Of a stretch of DNA of 9,257 nucleotides, positions 1-6,439 are shown piece after piece. Every line of letters starts with the position of its first letter. Position 1 is the first letter of the stretch. Under the pieces are notes generated by a model. The model did not search any database and was not told the DNA's origin. It saw nothing but the letters and a program-made list of their open reading frames with translations. This DNA comes from Methanobacteriaceae archaeon (GTDB lineage: Archaea > Methanobacteriota > Methanobacteria > Methanobacteriales > Methanobacteriaceae), in assembly GCA_030681145.1 (NCBI GenBank), contig JAUXXK010000453.1:1-9257 (forward strand), written 5' to 3'. The position numbers and the translations under genes are program-made.

Positions 1-266
1 CGGGCCCGGTCCTTCTGGCCTCCACCTACTGGTAGCAAGACTTCGTCTCCTTCCTCTCTTTTAGTCATGACTAAGGTAGGGCTGTGGCCGGTCATCATGA
101 AATTACTGGCTACTATAGAGAGCATGGCCAATTTTTCCTGCAGGCGAAAATCCTCATCAGAGGTTTTCATGCTGTGAGGCTTGTATTTCTCGTATTTGCG
201 TATTTTGTTGGCCATTCTCTCGACTTTTACAGTATCGTCGACGAATATGTGTTTTCTCTTTTGCAT
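1..266 (-). CDS. Hypothetical protein, 5' part only (runs off the left edge)
   Basis: Reading the minus strand from an ATG at 266-264 gives 88 codons without a stop up to the window edge. The protein starts [19 protein letters not shown] and its last visible stretch includes [19 protein letters not shown]. The start is supported by a GAGG ribosome-binding site (complement of 274-277) seven bases upstream and by a TATA-like ATTATAAAC (complement of about 312-320) at a suitable distance. The frame is also open upstream to a TAG near 353-355, but without another ATG. The visible part is rich in Lys, Arg, Glu and Met, with no signal peptide or membrane segment. I do not recognise the family, and the C-terminal part is missing. 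The plus-strand open frame at 84-293 lies opposite this gene and is taken as its shadow. Confidence 0.7.
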   Translation of the reverse strand, partial: MQKRKHIFVDDTVKVERMANKIRKYEKYKPHSMKTSDEDFRLQEKLAMLSIVASNFMMTGHSPTLVMTKREEGDEVLLPVGGGQKDRA

Positions 267-304
267 TTTATGGCCTCGGTGATCTGTGTTTAGTTCCTTA
301 TGGT

Positions 305-325
305 GGAGGTGGTTTATAATGATTT
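305..325 (-). promoter_or_regulatory. Putative archaeal promoter (BRE/TATA) of the leftmost gene
   Basis: On the minus strand an A-rich AAAAATC runs into ATTATAAAC, which resembles a BRE plus TATA box. A start of transcription about 25 bases downstream would give a leader of roughly 20-25 bases ahead of the ATG at 266, long enough to carry the GAGG site. No experimental support. Confidence 0.4.
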
Positions 326-416
326 TTGATAGGAATAAAAAATTAATTACGCCCTACAACAAATTAATAATATAATGTTATTATGGTTTTGATGAGTGTT
401 ATAATCATGGTGAAAA

Positions 417-437
417 ACAAATTAATGTATAATTTGT
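417..437. repeat. Perfect 8-bp inverted repeat upstream of the 94-aa orphan gene
   Basis: ACAAATTA (417-424) and TAATTTGT (430-437) are perfect inverted arms separated by five bases. The right arm overlaps a TATAAT-like promoter element about 85 bases before the start at 513. ACAAATTAAT also occurs at 359-368. Next to that copy a second AT-rich inverted pair, TAATAA (365-370) and TTATTA (378-383), is present. The location would suit an operator, but AT-rich DNA yields such pairs by chance. Confidence 0.3.
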
Positions 438-512
438 AATGGCCTTGAGGAGACCATAAACTAAGGAAAGCCAGAATATTGATGGAAAATGTACAAATAA
501 AGGGTTGAAAAA

Positions 513-797
513 ATGATTAAAGAAGAAATTATAGCCAAAATAGAAGAATGCAAATGTTTTGAAGAAGTGGAATACCCAGAAGAAAACCTGGATGGAAAAA
601 CATTTAATGTAGATAACGAACCTGTGACCCTGATAATTAATAAAGTTAGTATTGGGCCTGTGGTCTCCATTGACACCGTGGGTAAGGCCATCCACGTTTG
701 GATTAACCCCTATTTTGTAGGATTTGAATTTAATGAACCTGTGCTGACCGTGGCCATTAGTTATGAGGAAGTAGATGAATTTGAGATTATTGATTGA
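513..797 (+). CDS. Acidic 94-aa orphan protein
   Basis: The protein has 94 residues and no family I recognise. It is strongly acidic (about 16 Glu and 5 Asp against 6 Lys and no Arg), with a charged, probably helical N-terminus containing a Cys-Lys-Cys at 13-15. From about residue 36 it alternates hydrophobic and polar residues (VTLIINKV, GPVVSIDTVG, LTVAISYEEV), which suggests a beta-rich fold. There is no signal peptide or membrane segment, so it is probably cytoplasmic. A weak AGGG site lies eight bases before the ATG. Two longer minus-strand open frames cover the same DNA, but I prefer this frame. The main reason is that a truncated copy at 4956-5033 keeps this frame through a clean 3-base deletion and mostly sensible substitutions. 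Codon use also looks like that of its neighbours. Function unknown. Confidence 0.75.
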   Translation: MIKEEIIAKIEECKCFEEVEYPEENLDGKTFNVDNEPVTLIINKVSIGPVVSIDTVGKAIHVWINPYFVGFEFNEPVLTVAISYEEVDEFEIID

Positions 798-870
798 TTA
801 AATACTTATTTACCAATTATTTTATTTTTACTAATTTTCTTTGAATTAATATTAAATTTTTAATTTATAA

Positions 871-888
871 CCAAAATCTTTATAAGTT
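871..888 (+). promoter_or_regulatory. BRE/TATA promoter of the tetR-DUF169 unit
   Basis: CCAAAATC (871-878) followed by TTTATAAG (879-886) matches an archaeal BRE plus TATA box well. Transcription would start near 905-912, giving a leader of about 70 bases before the tetR ATG at 978. Confidence 0.5.
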
Positions 889-892
889 ATGA

Positions 893-960
893 TGACCACA
901 GTTTATTTAACTGACCAATGAGTCATAAATAAGATTGTTGAGTCATGTAGTGTTAAGTCA
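893..960. promoter_or_regulatory. Candidate TetR operator: repeated TGACCA and TGAGTCAT motifs
   Basis: TGACCA occurs at 893-898 and 912-917, 19 bases apart. TGAGTCAT occurs at 919-926 and 939-946, 20 bases apart. A third AGTCA lies at 956-960. TGAC (912-915) and GTCA (922-925) also form a short inverted pair. The cluster lies just downstream of the TATA box and spans the expected transcription start, where a bound repressor would block transcription. Spacing near two helical turns fits binding on one face of the DNA. That the neighbouring TetR protein binds here is an inference. Confidence 0.4.
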
Positions 961-977
961 AGCATTAGGGTGAAATC

Positions 978-1622
978 ATGTCACTTGCAAAATGGAAGGA
1001 AAGAGAAAGGGAACAGCGTCAAAGTGATATTATCGATGCTGCCAGGAAATTAATTACTGATAAGGACTTTAATGAAATTTCAATGAATGAAATAGCCAGA
1101 GAAGTCGGCCTTGGTAAAAGTACGCTTTATCTTTATTTTAAAAATAAGGAATCATTGTATTTTGCCATAGTCTTACGCGGTATTCGTATTTGGGCCAAAA
1201 TGATTAAAGAAGAGGTTAAAAAAGGAAATAGTGGGCTTGAGAAGTTTGTGTTATATGGAAAAGCAAATAGAGAGTTTTCAAATCAGTATCCAGATTATTT
1301 CCGGCTCCTGTATTCCCCTACATCCATTAAAAAGCAATTTGATATGGATAAAATGAACAGTAGTGAAGAATTTCAGGAAGTACAGGAATTATTCAAAGAA
1401 ATAATGTCCATAGGAATAGATTCCATACAAAAAGGAATAGATGAAGGTGAAATAAGAGCAGATGTGGATCCAACTGAAGCTATGATTCTTTTATCCATAA
1501 TTTTCAATGGTATGGTGAATATGGGCGACTGGAGCAAAGACATTCTGGAAAGCAATGGAATTGGTGGAGAGAAATTTAACAACGATGTAGGGGATTTGTT
1601 TCTCCACATGTTAAGGAAATAG
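978..1622 (+). CDS. TetR/AcrR-family transcriptional regulator
   Basis: This 214-residue protein has the length and layout of TetR-family one-component repressors. An N-terminal DNA-binding domain covers about residues 12-62, with the helix-turn-helix at 36-56 (MNEIAREVGLGKSTLYLYF, then NKESL), the best-conserved signature of the family. The C-terminal helical domain (about 65-214) would form the dimer and ligand pocket; such domains diverge too much to name a ligand. A GGTGA ribosome-binding site lies just before the ATG. The gene sits 82 bases ahead of the DUF169 gene on the same strand and is followed further on by an MFS exporter. This is the classic arrangement of a regulator next to its drug-efflux target. 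Repeated motifs in its own leader suggest autoregulation. The family call is secure; targets and ligand are inferred or unknown. Confidence 0.93.
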   Translation: MSLAKWKEREREQRQSDIIDAARKLITDKDFNEISMNEIAREVGLGKSTLYLYFKNKESLYFAIVLRGIRIWAKMIKEEVKKGNSGLEKFVLYGKANREFSNQYPDYFRLLYSPTSIKKQFDMDKMNSSEEFQEVQELFKEIMSIGIDSIQKGIDEGEIRADVDPTEAMILLSIIFNGMVNMGDWSKDILESNGIGGEKFNNDVGDLFLHMLRK

Positions 1623-1704
1623 AATAAATTGGAATTTTCAATAGAATTCAGAAATTATGGATTAATTAAATTAAAGTTGTTTATGGCGGTAAAGAGGGAT
1701 TAAG

Positions 1705-2391
1705 ATGAGTTACAATGAATTAAGTGAGAATTTAAGTGAAATATTAAAATTAGAAAATGAACCAGTGGCCATAGGATGGTCAGTGAAAGAGCCAAAAAAT
1801 GTGGAAAAGGAAGAGGGCAAATCAAGATTCTGTGCCAAACTTAAAAGAGCCATGCAGGGTGAAATATTCTATTCCACACTGGAAGAGGAAGAATGTATGG
1901 GTGGTGCCCGATATTCAGGACTTAAAGACATGGCCGAATACCCGGCCCAGGTACAAAGTGGTGCTTTTATGGTTCCCCGAGGATTATATAAAAATATCCC
2001 TGCAGTACAGCGCTCCAGAGAAAATGAGAGCCATATAAACCCTGGAATTTTTAGTTCTGTGGCTTTTGCCCCTTTAAAAATGGCTGAATTTGAAGTAGAT
2101 GTGATATTTATACTCTGTAATGCCAAGCAGGGAATGGAAATACTTCATGCCAATGCCTATGATTCTGGAGAACACGGACTGGGCGCAGATGCAGCTCCCA
2201 TATGCAGTTCCATGGCAGCCGCCCCATATATGGCTGGAAAAGTCACTTATGGATTTGGTGATGTGGGCGCCAGGCAGAACATGGATCTCACTCCAGAAGA
2301 AATCATGGTCAGTATTCCTGCCAGCGATTTATCCCGTATAGTCTCTAATTTAGAAGAAATGCGTACTAAAGTCTTATTTAAGGAAGAATAA
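1705..2391 (+). CDS. DUF169 (COG2043) family protein
   Basis: The 228-residue sequence matches the DUF169 family, which is common in methanogens and anaerobes and has no established biochemical function. Family-like features are the N-terminal EPVAIGW segment (about 19-25), Cys43, the CMGGARYSGL block starting at Cys64, Cys138 and the AAPICSSMAAAPY block containing Cys167. The four cysteines could bind a metal or cofactor, but that is inference. No signal peptide or membrane span is visible, so it should be cytoplasmic. A good GAGGGAT ribosome-binding site (1694-1700) precedes the ATG. The gene is 82 bases downstream of tetR and probably shares its transcript. A short AT-rich hairpin with T-rich flank follows it. 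Confidence 0.88.
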   Translation: MSYNELSENLSEILKLENEPVAIGWSVKEPKNVEKEEGKSRFCAKLKRAMQGEIFYSTLEEEECMGGARYSGLKDMAEYPAQVQSGAFMVPRGLYKNIPAVQRSRENESHINPGIFSSVAFAPLKMAEFEVDVIFILCNAKQGMEILHANAYDSGEHGLGADAAPICSSMAAAPYMAGKVTYGFGDVGARQNMDLTPEEIMVSIPASDLSRIVSNLEEMRTKVLFKEE

Positions 2392-2399
2392 TCTTTTAA

Positions 2400-2424
2400 A
2401 AAATAAAATTTATTTTATCTTTTG
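2400..2424 (+). terminator. Possible terminator after the DUF169 gene
   Basis: AAAATAAA (2400-2407) and TTTATTTT (2409-2416) are perfect inverted arms, followed by ATCTTTT. Archaeal termination often uses T-rich stretches, so this could end the tetR-DUF169 transcript. The all-AT stem is weak and may be chance. Confidence 0.3.
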
Positions 2425-2464
2425 AATTAGATGATTAAAAGAATTTAATGCTCACAGCGAATCG

Positions 2465-2483
2465 TAAAAAAAATTATAAAAAC
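2465..2483 (+). promoter_or_regulatory. Possible TATA element upstream of the MFS gene
   Basis: An A-run followed by ATTATAAAAA lies about 30-35 bases before the ATG at 2509. A start 25 bases downstream would leave almost no leader. That fits the weak ribosome-binding site there and suggests a leaderless or nearly leaderless mRNA. AT-rich context makes this tentative. Confidence 0.35.
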
Positions 2484-2508
2484 TGTATCTGAAAAAAATA
2501 GGCCAAAA

Positions 2509-3984
2509 ATGATTACTATGACTTATGAAACTCCCTATGAACTTGCTAAAGATAAAATAATTATGATAATGGCAGGACTAATGGTTGGTTTGTTAGTAGC
2601 TGCCTTTGATTATTCCATCATGGCCACGGCTATGCCTCGGGTTATTAACAGTCTGCAGGGCATGGAGTACTATGTATGGCCCTTTAGCACTTACATGCTA
2701 ACCTCCACCCTTGCTATAATCATTTTTGGTAAATTATCAGATATTTACGGTAGAAAACATATTTTAATTGCAGGGATCGTCACCTTTGTTATAAGCTCCA
2801 TACTTTGTGGTTTTTCCACCAATATCTTTCAATTGATATTATTTAGAGGAATTCAAGGAATTGGAGGCGGAATTTTAATATCCCTCCCCTTTATCATAGT
2901 GGGGGAAATTTTCACAGCCCGGGAAAGGGCCAAGTACCTGGGAATAATGGCCACCGTATTTGCCCTGGCCGATGTTTTAGGCCCGGTTCTAGGCGGTGTA
3001 ATTACTGATAATTTCGGCTGGAGAGGAGTATTTTTTGTAAATGTTCCCATTGGAATCATAGCCGTGACCCTGATTCTCTATTCCATTCCCAATTTCAAAT
3101 TACCAGATATTAAAAAAGTCATTGATTATACTGGAATCATTACCTTTACTTTAGCTTTAAGTTCCATTTTCCTGGCCTTGACCTTTGTGGGCGATCTAAA
3201 TGCCTATCCCTTATGGGAAATAGCAGGATTACTTTTATTTTCAGCTGCCATGTTTGTATTGTTTATATGGTCTGAGAAAAAAGCGGTGGAGCCAATTTTA
3301 CCATTGAGATTATTTAAAAACTCTATATTCAGTGTCTCATCACTGGAAAGTCTATTATCCGCCGCAGTGATGTTCAGTGGAGTAATTTATGTTCCCTTAT
3401 TTGCCCAGGGCGTTTTAGGTATGAGTGCTACCAATTCCGGGCTTTTAATGATTCCCATGCTTTTTAGTCTTACCCTGGCCTCTATAATCACCGGGCAAAT
3501 CATATCCTGGAGAGGGAAATATAAAAACCTGGTCATTACAGAATTTATTATAACTGGAATAGGAGTGGTGCTTCTCTCTACCATGAATGTCCATACGCCG
3601 TATTATCTATTGGTGGCCTATTCCACCATTCTGGGTGTTGGTTCAGGAATGGCCTATCCCTTATTTAATATTACTGCCCAGAATGCATTTACCCTGCGAG
3701 ATATAGGTATTGTAACGGCTTCCATGCGGTTTTTCAGAAATATTGGGACCATTGTGTTTGTTCCCGTATTTGGATACATTATGAATCTCACCATGAGTTC
3801 TACGGCTACTTTAAGTAACACTCAGGCCCTGGTGCTTTCTATCCAGAATATTTTCTTTTTGGCCATTATACTGGCCCTGGTAGGATTAATGGTGGCCTTC
3901 TTCCTTAAAGAAATACCTTTAGGTGAAGATTCGCCTCTATCTCAGGAGGAAGTTCCTGAGGGGTCGGTAGAGAAAGCAAAATAA
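2509..3984 (+). CDS. MFS multidrug exporter, DHA2 (EmrB/QacA) type
   Basis: This 491-residue integral membrane protein has many hydrophobic segments across nearly its whole length, consistent with the 14 helices of the DHA2 family of proton-driven drug exporters. The first helix carries FDYSIMATAMPRV (33-45), equivalent to the family's LDxTIVNVALP motif with its membrane-embedded acid (Asp34). GKLSDIYGRK (74-83) is MFS motif A. The stretch 145-163 ending GPVLGG is the antiporter motif C. The C-terminus is a short polar tail. The substrate cannot be read from sequence. A second ATG three codons later (2518) is an alternative start; neither has a strong ribosome-binding site. It lies 117 bases after the DUF169 gene, with its own TATA-like element. 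Control by the nearby TetR regulator is plausible, but the tetR leader motifs do not recur here. Confidence 0.92.
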   Translation: MITMTYETPYELAKDKIIMIMAGLMVGLLVAAFDYSIMATAMPRVINSLQGMEYYVWPFSTYMLTSTLAIIIFGKLSDIYGRKHILIAGIVTFVISSILCGFSTNIFQLILFRGIQGIGGGILISLPFIIVGEIFTARERAKYLGIMATVFALADVLGPVLGGVITDNFGWRGVFFVNVPIGIIAVTLILYSIPNFKLPDIKKVIDYTGIITFTLALSSIFLALTFVGDLNAYPLWEIAGLLLFSAAMFVLFIWSEKKAVEPILPLRLFKNSIFSVSSLESLLSAAVMFSGVIYVPLFAQGVLGMSATNSGLLMIPMLFSLTLASIITGQIISWRGKYKNLVITEFIITGIGVVLLSTMNVHTPYYLLVAYSTILGVGSGMAYPLFNITAQNAFTLRDIGIVTASMRFFRNIGTIVFVPVFGYIMNLTMSSTATLSNTQALVLSIQNIFFLAIILALVGLMVAFFLKEIPLGEDSPLSQEEVPEGSVEKAK

Positions 3985-3985
3985 A

Positions 3986-3999
3986 TTTTTTTAATTTTT
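3986..3999 (+). terminator. T-rich stretch after the MFS gene
   Basis: Seven T's, two A's and five T's follow directly after the MFS stop codon. Such stretches can terminate archaeal RNA polymerase. The dapB start is only about 30 bases further, so partial read-through into dapB is also possible. Confidence 0.35.
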
Positions 4000-4030
4000 A
4001 ATTTAGAATTTGTTAATGGAGAATTTAAAG

Positions 4031-4849
4031 ATGATTAAAATAGCAGTAACTGGTGCTAATGGAAGAATGGGCACTAAAATAATTAAAAACATTCTAAAAC
4101 AGGACGATATGGAACTGGTGGCAGCCCTGGGATCACCAGATACCCCACTGGAAGGAAAAGATGTAGGGGAAGTAATAGGAGTAGGAAATATAGGTGTTCC
4201 TATAAATAGTGCCCAAAAACTGGCCGAGGTTTTAAAGGAAAAAAGGCCCGATGTTCTGGTTGATTTCACCAGGGGCCATATCGCCACTCACAATATTAAA
4301 GTTTCAGCAGAATGCGGAGTTAATGTAGTGATAGGCACCACAGGATTATCAGATGAGCAATTATATAAAATAAGGAAAGCTGTAGAAAAAAATAGGATAA
4401 AAGCAGTTATCTCACCTAACATGGCCATCGGGGCGAATGTATTCTTTAAAGTCATTGGAGGTGTAGCCAAAATTCTAAATGATTACGACATGGAAATAAT
4501 AGAAGCCCACCACAAGCATAAAGCAGATGCACCATCAGGAACTGCCCTTAAAGCTTATGAAATCATAGCCCAGGCACTGGGAAGAGATAAAGATGATACT
4601 TTTGTCCCTGGTAGACAGGGAATGGTAGGAGAGCGAACTCCAGGAGAAATAGGAATACATGCCGTCCGTGGTGGAGACATCATAGGCGATCACACCGTAC
4701 TCTTTGCCGGAGATGGAGAACGGATTGAAATAATTCATAGGGCCCACAGCAGACAGTCCTTTGTGACTGGGGCCATGAAGGCCGTTAAATATTTGAGTAG
4801 GGCCCCTGCTGGGGTGGTGTGTGATATGGGTGATGTTTTGGGTATTTAA
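4031..4849 (+). CDS. dapB: 4-hydroxy-tetrahydrodipicolinate reductase
   Basis: DapB reduces 4-hydroxy-tetrahydrodipicolinate with NAD(P)H in the diaminopimelate route to lysine, in the cytoplasm. From the ATG at 4031 the protein has 272 residues, the usual length. MIKIAVTGANGRMG (1-14) is the Rossmann nucleotide-binding motif. GTTGLS (102-107) and SPNMAIGANVFF (128-139) are conserved cofactor and active-site loops. EAHHKHKADAPSGTA (158-172) carries the substrate-binding and catalytic His160 and Lys164. The C-terminal RGGDIIGDHTV and RAHSR blocks are also typical. I chose 4031 because GGAG (4018-4021) lies nine bases upstream and the product then begins exactly at the family's N-terminal strand. 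In-frame TTG (4010) or ATG (4016) starts would add five to seven residues. No other lysine gene is in view, so dapB stands apart from its pathway here. Confidence 0.95.
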   Translation: MIKIAVTGANGRMGTKIIKNILKQDDMELVAALGSPDTPLEGKDVGEVIGVGNIGVPINSAQKLAEVLKEKRPDVLVDFTRGHIATHNIKVSAECGVNVVIGTTGLSDEQLYKIRKAVEKNRIKAVISPNMAIGANVFFKVIGGVAKILNDYDMEIIEAHHKHKADAPSGTALKAYEIIAQALGRDKDDTFVPGRQGMVGERTPGEIGIHAVRGGDIIGDHTVLFAGDGERIEIIHRAHSRQSFVTGAMKAVKYLSRAPAGVVCDMGDVLGI

Positions 4850-4955
4850 TAGAATTATGGTAAATAATCTAAAGAGAAATTTATGTTTTAATAGATTGTT
4901 GGACCTTAAGATCATTTAGCCGCTTTTAATGATAAAAAAGCTATAAGTAAATACT

Positions 4956-5033
4956 TATTTTGTAGGATTTGATTTTAAGGAGTTGTGGGTGGTGTCGGTT
5001 AGTTATAATGAAGTAAATGGATTTAAATTATAA
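4956..5033 (+). pseudogene. Truncated duplicate of the 3' end of the 94-aa orphan gene
   Basis: Read from TAT at 4956, this gives YFVGFDFKELWVV then SVSYNEVNGFKL and a stop at 5031-5033. It aligns with residues 67-94 of the 94-aa protein encoded at 513-797 (YFVGFEFNEPVLT then VAISYEEVDEFEIID). The DNA shares TATTTTGTAGGATTTGA exactly, then many third-position and missense changes, one in-frame 3-base deletion and an earlier stop. An in-frame TAA three codons upstream (4944-4946), with no matching sequence before it, shows that the 5' two thirds are gone. It is best read as the remnant of a former paralogue or a partial duplication. Confidence 0.72.
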
Positions 5034-5094
5034 TAATAAATAGATTTATTTTTATGAAATGGTTTAAAAGCTTAAAATAAATAATATTAAAATT

Positions 5095-5138
5095 TCATCT
5101 GATTTGGCAGGTGAAAGCTTCCAGAACATATTACAGTA
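5095..5138 (-). pseudogene. Decayed fragment of hisF
   Basis: GGTGAAAGCTTCCAGAACAT at 5110-5129 is identical to 5726-5745 inside hisF. A 20-base exact match in 9 kb is far beyond chance. Similarity continues on both sides: ATATTAC against ATGTTGC on the right (transitions), and on the minus strand AAATCAGATG against AAAGCAGATG beyond a 2-base gap on the left. It corresponds to about HisF residues 229-244 ([11 protein letters not shown] region), but the reading frame is lost and contains stops. It lies in the same orientation as hisF. With hisF it brackets the DUF1801 gene as a direct repeat. Confidence 0.65.
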
Positions 5139-5169
5139 AACAAGATTCAATTTCCGGCCATATTCGTCC

Positions 5170-5529
5170 TCAACTCACCGCTCTCTTCACCAACTCCACA
5201 ATCCTGGCCTCATCATTGGCCCCCAACTCCTTCAATGCAAAGGCCGTGGGCCACATATTGCCTTCATCGAGGTTTGCATTATCATTAAAGCCTAAGGTGG
5301 AGTACCTCGTTTTGAACTTCTGTGCGTTTTGAAAAAAGCAGATAACCTTGCCGTCCTTGGAATAGGCAGGCATTCCGTACCAGAGTCTTGGTTTGAGGTC
5401 TGATACACTGGCCTTGATAATCCTATGGAGTCGCTCGCCCATGTTCCAATCCGGTTCCGGCATCTCAGCAATATTCGCTAGTACAATGCTTTCCCCATCC
5501 TCATTTTTTTGTTTAGTTGTTTTTTTCAT
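5170..5529 (-). CDS. DUF1801-domain protein
   Basis: This 119-residue protein resembles the small DUF1801 family of unknown function, common in bacteria and scattered in archaea. The diagnostic part is residues 46-83: [19 protein letters not shown] followed by [17 protein letters not shown], and then the C-terminal helical TAFALKELG segment. The N-terminus ([13 protein letters not shown]) is polar and probably disordered. No signal peptide or membrane segment is present. I chose the ATG at 5529 because GGGTG lies about nine bases upstream. An in-frame TTG at 5544 would overlap that site. The gene lies 85 bases downstream of hisF on the same strand and may be read through from it, though a T-run lies between them. 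It is flanked on both sides by hisF sequence (intact copy and fragment), which hints at an insertion or duplication event. Confidence 0.82.
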   Translation of the reverse strand: MKKTTKQKNEDGESIVLANIAEMPEPDWNMGERLHRIIKASVSDLKPRLWYGMPAYSKDGKVICFFQNAQKFKTRYSTLGFNDNANLDEGNMWPTAFALKELGANDEARIVELVKRAVS

Positions 5530-5585
5530 AATATTTACACCCAAATTATTTCCATAATAAGATGGATTAATCCCTAAAAATTTCT

Positions 5586-5597
5586 TTTGAAAAAATT
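5586..5597 (-). terminator. T-run after hisF
   Basis: On the minus strand GAGAATTTTTTC lies about 20 bases beyond the hisF stop, with a further ATTTTTAG after it. These T-rich stretches may end or weaken hisF transcription before the DUF1801 gene. There is no clear stem. Confidence 0.3.
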
Positions 5598-5614
5598 CTC
5601 ATAAATAAATTAAT

Positions 5615-6439
5615 TCACTCCCTAACCACAACACCATTATCCTTCAAGAAGTCCTTCACCACAGGCACAGGATACTCATTAAAGTGGAAGATACTTGCGG
5701 CCAAAGCAGCATCTGCTTTGCCCAAGGTGAAAGCTTCCAGAACATGTTGCGGATTACCTACACCACCCGAAGCAATTACTGGAATGTTCACACTTTCACT
5801 TATGGCCCGGGTTAATTCCAGATCATAACCATCTTTGGTACCGTCCCGATCCATTGAAGTTAAAAGAATCTCTCCAGCTCCCCGGTCCTCGCATTCCATA
5901 GCCCAGGTAATGGCATCAATACCTGTGAATTCCCTTCCACCATATATACTGCAATCAAACCAGCAAAAGCCCTTTTCTGTTTCTACAACTATCTTGTCCT
6001 CTACTTCCCTTTCATCTTCCACATACCTTCTTTTAGCATCTATGCCTATGACACAAGCCTGAGATCCCACGATTTTAGAAGCTTCACTGATTAAATCAGG
6101 GTTGTGAATGGCCGCCGTATTGGTGGAACATTTATCTGCACCAGCTTTAAGCATTTTAACATAGTCTTCAGGCTTTCTTATCCCTCCACCAACACATATT
6201 GGCACAAAAACGTTCTCAGTAGTGGCCTTTATTACTTCGTACATACTTTCTCTTCTTTCATGGGAAGCAGTTATATCTAAAAATACTATTTCGTCAGCCC
6301 CGTCTTCGTAGTATTTAGTGGCCAATTCGACGGGTTCCCCAGCATAACGTATTTGTTTAAATTCCACTCCTTTTACTACCCTTCCATTCGGTACTTGAAG
6401 ATCACAGTCTAAGCATGGAATAATTCTTTTGGCAAGCAT
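5615..6439 (-). CDS. hisF: Imidazole glycerol phosphate synthase subunit HisF
   Basis: HisF is the cyclase subunit of imidazole glycerol phosphate synthase. With ammonia supplied by its partner HisH it converts PRFAR into imidazole glycerol phosphate and AICAR, linking histidine and purine synthesis. The 274-residue protein is a complete (beta/alpha)8 barrel. RIIPCLDCD carries the catalytic Asp11, and GIDAKR (132-137) the second catalytic Asp134. Phosphate-binding loops are seen at [11 protein letters not shown] (82-92) and [11 protein letters not shown] (222-232), and [18 protein letters not shown] (192-209) is typical. A strong AGGAGACC site (complement of 6444-6451) precedes the ATG. No other his gene is adjacent, so hisF is an orphan of its pathway here. 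A fragment of this gene lies downstream around 5095-5138. All key residues are present and there is no sign of damage. Confidence 0.96.
   Translation of the reverse strand: MLAKRIIPCLDCDLQVPNGRVVKGVEFKQIRYAGEPVELATKYYEDGADEIVFLDITASHERRESMYEVIKATTENVFVPICVGGGIRKPEDYVKMLKAGADKCSTNTAAIHNPDLISEASKIVGSQACVIGIDAKRRYVEDEREVEDKIVVETEKGFCWFDCSIYGGREFTGIDAITWAMECEDRGAGEILLTSMDRDGTKDGYDLELTRAISESVNIPVIASGGVGNPQHVLEAFTLGKADAALAASIFHFNEYPVPVVKDFLKDNGVVVRE

Larger units (their letters stand above)
4850..5169. other. Gene-free stretch holding gene fragments
   Basis: The 320 bases between the convergent dapB and DUF1801 genes hold no intact gene that I can support. 4850-4950 is AT-rich with no recognised feature. 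4956-5033 is a truncated copy of the 3' end of the 94-aa orphan gene. 5034-5094 is AT-rich and unassigned. About 5095-5138 is a decayed hisF fragment. A plus-strand open frame from 5111 is mostly antisense to the DUF1801 gene and is rejected as a gene. Confidence 0.6.

Noticed and set aside
84..293. Plus-strand open frame of 69 codons at the left edge
   Set aside because: It lies opposite a minus-strand frame that has a TATA-like box, a GAGG site and codon use like that of the other genes. The plus frame has no supporting signals.
405..695. Two minus-strand open frames opposite the 94-aa orphan gene
   Set aside because: The plus frame is conserved through a diverged copy at 4956-5033 with a 3-base deletion. 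The minus frames lack ribosome-binding sites and give Phe- or Ser-rich sequence typical of antisense reading.
4535..4915. Minus-strand open frame of 126 codons over dapB
   Set aside because: It is the shadow of the well-conserved DapB C-terminal half, with no family resemblance of its own.
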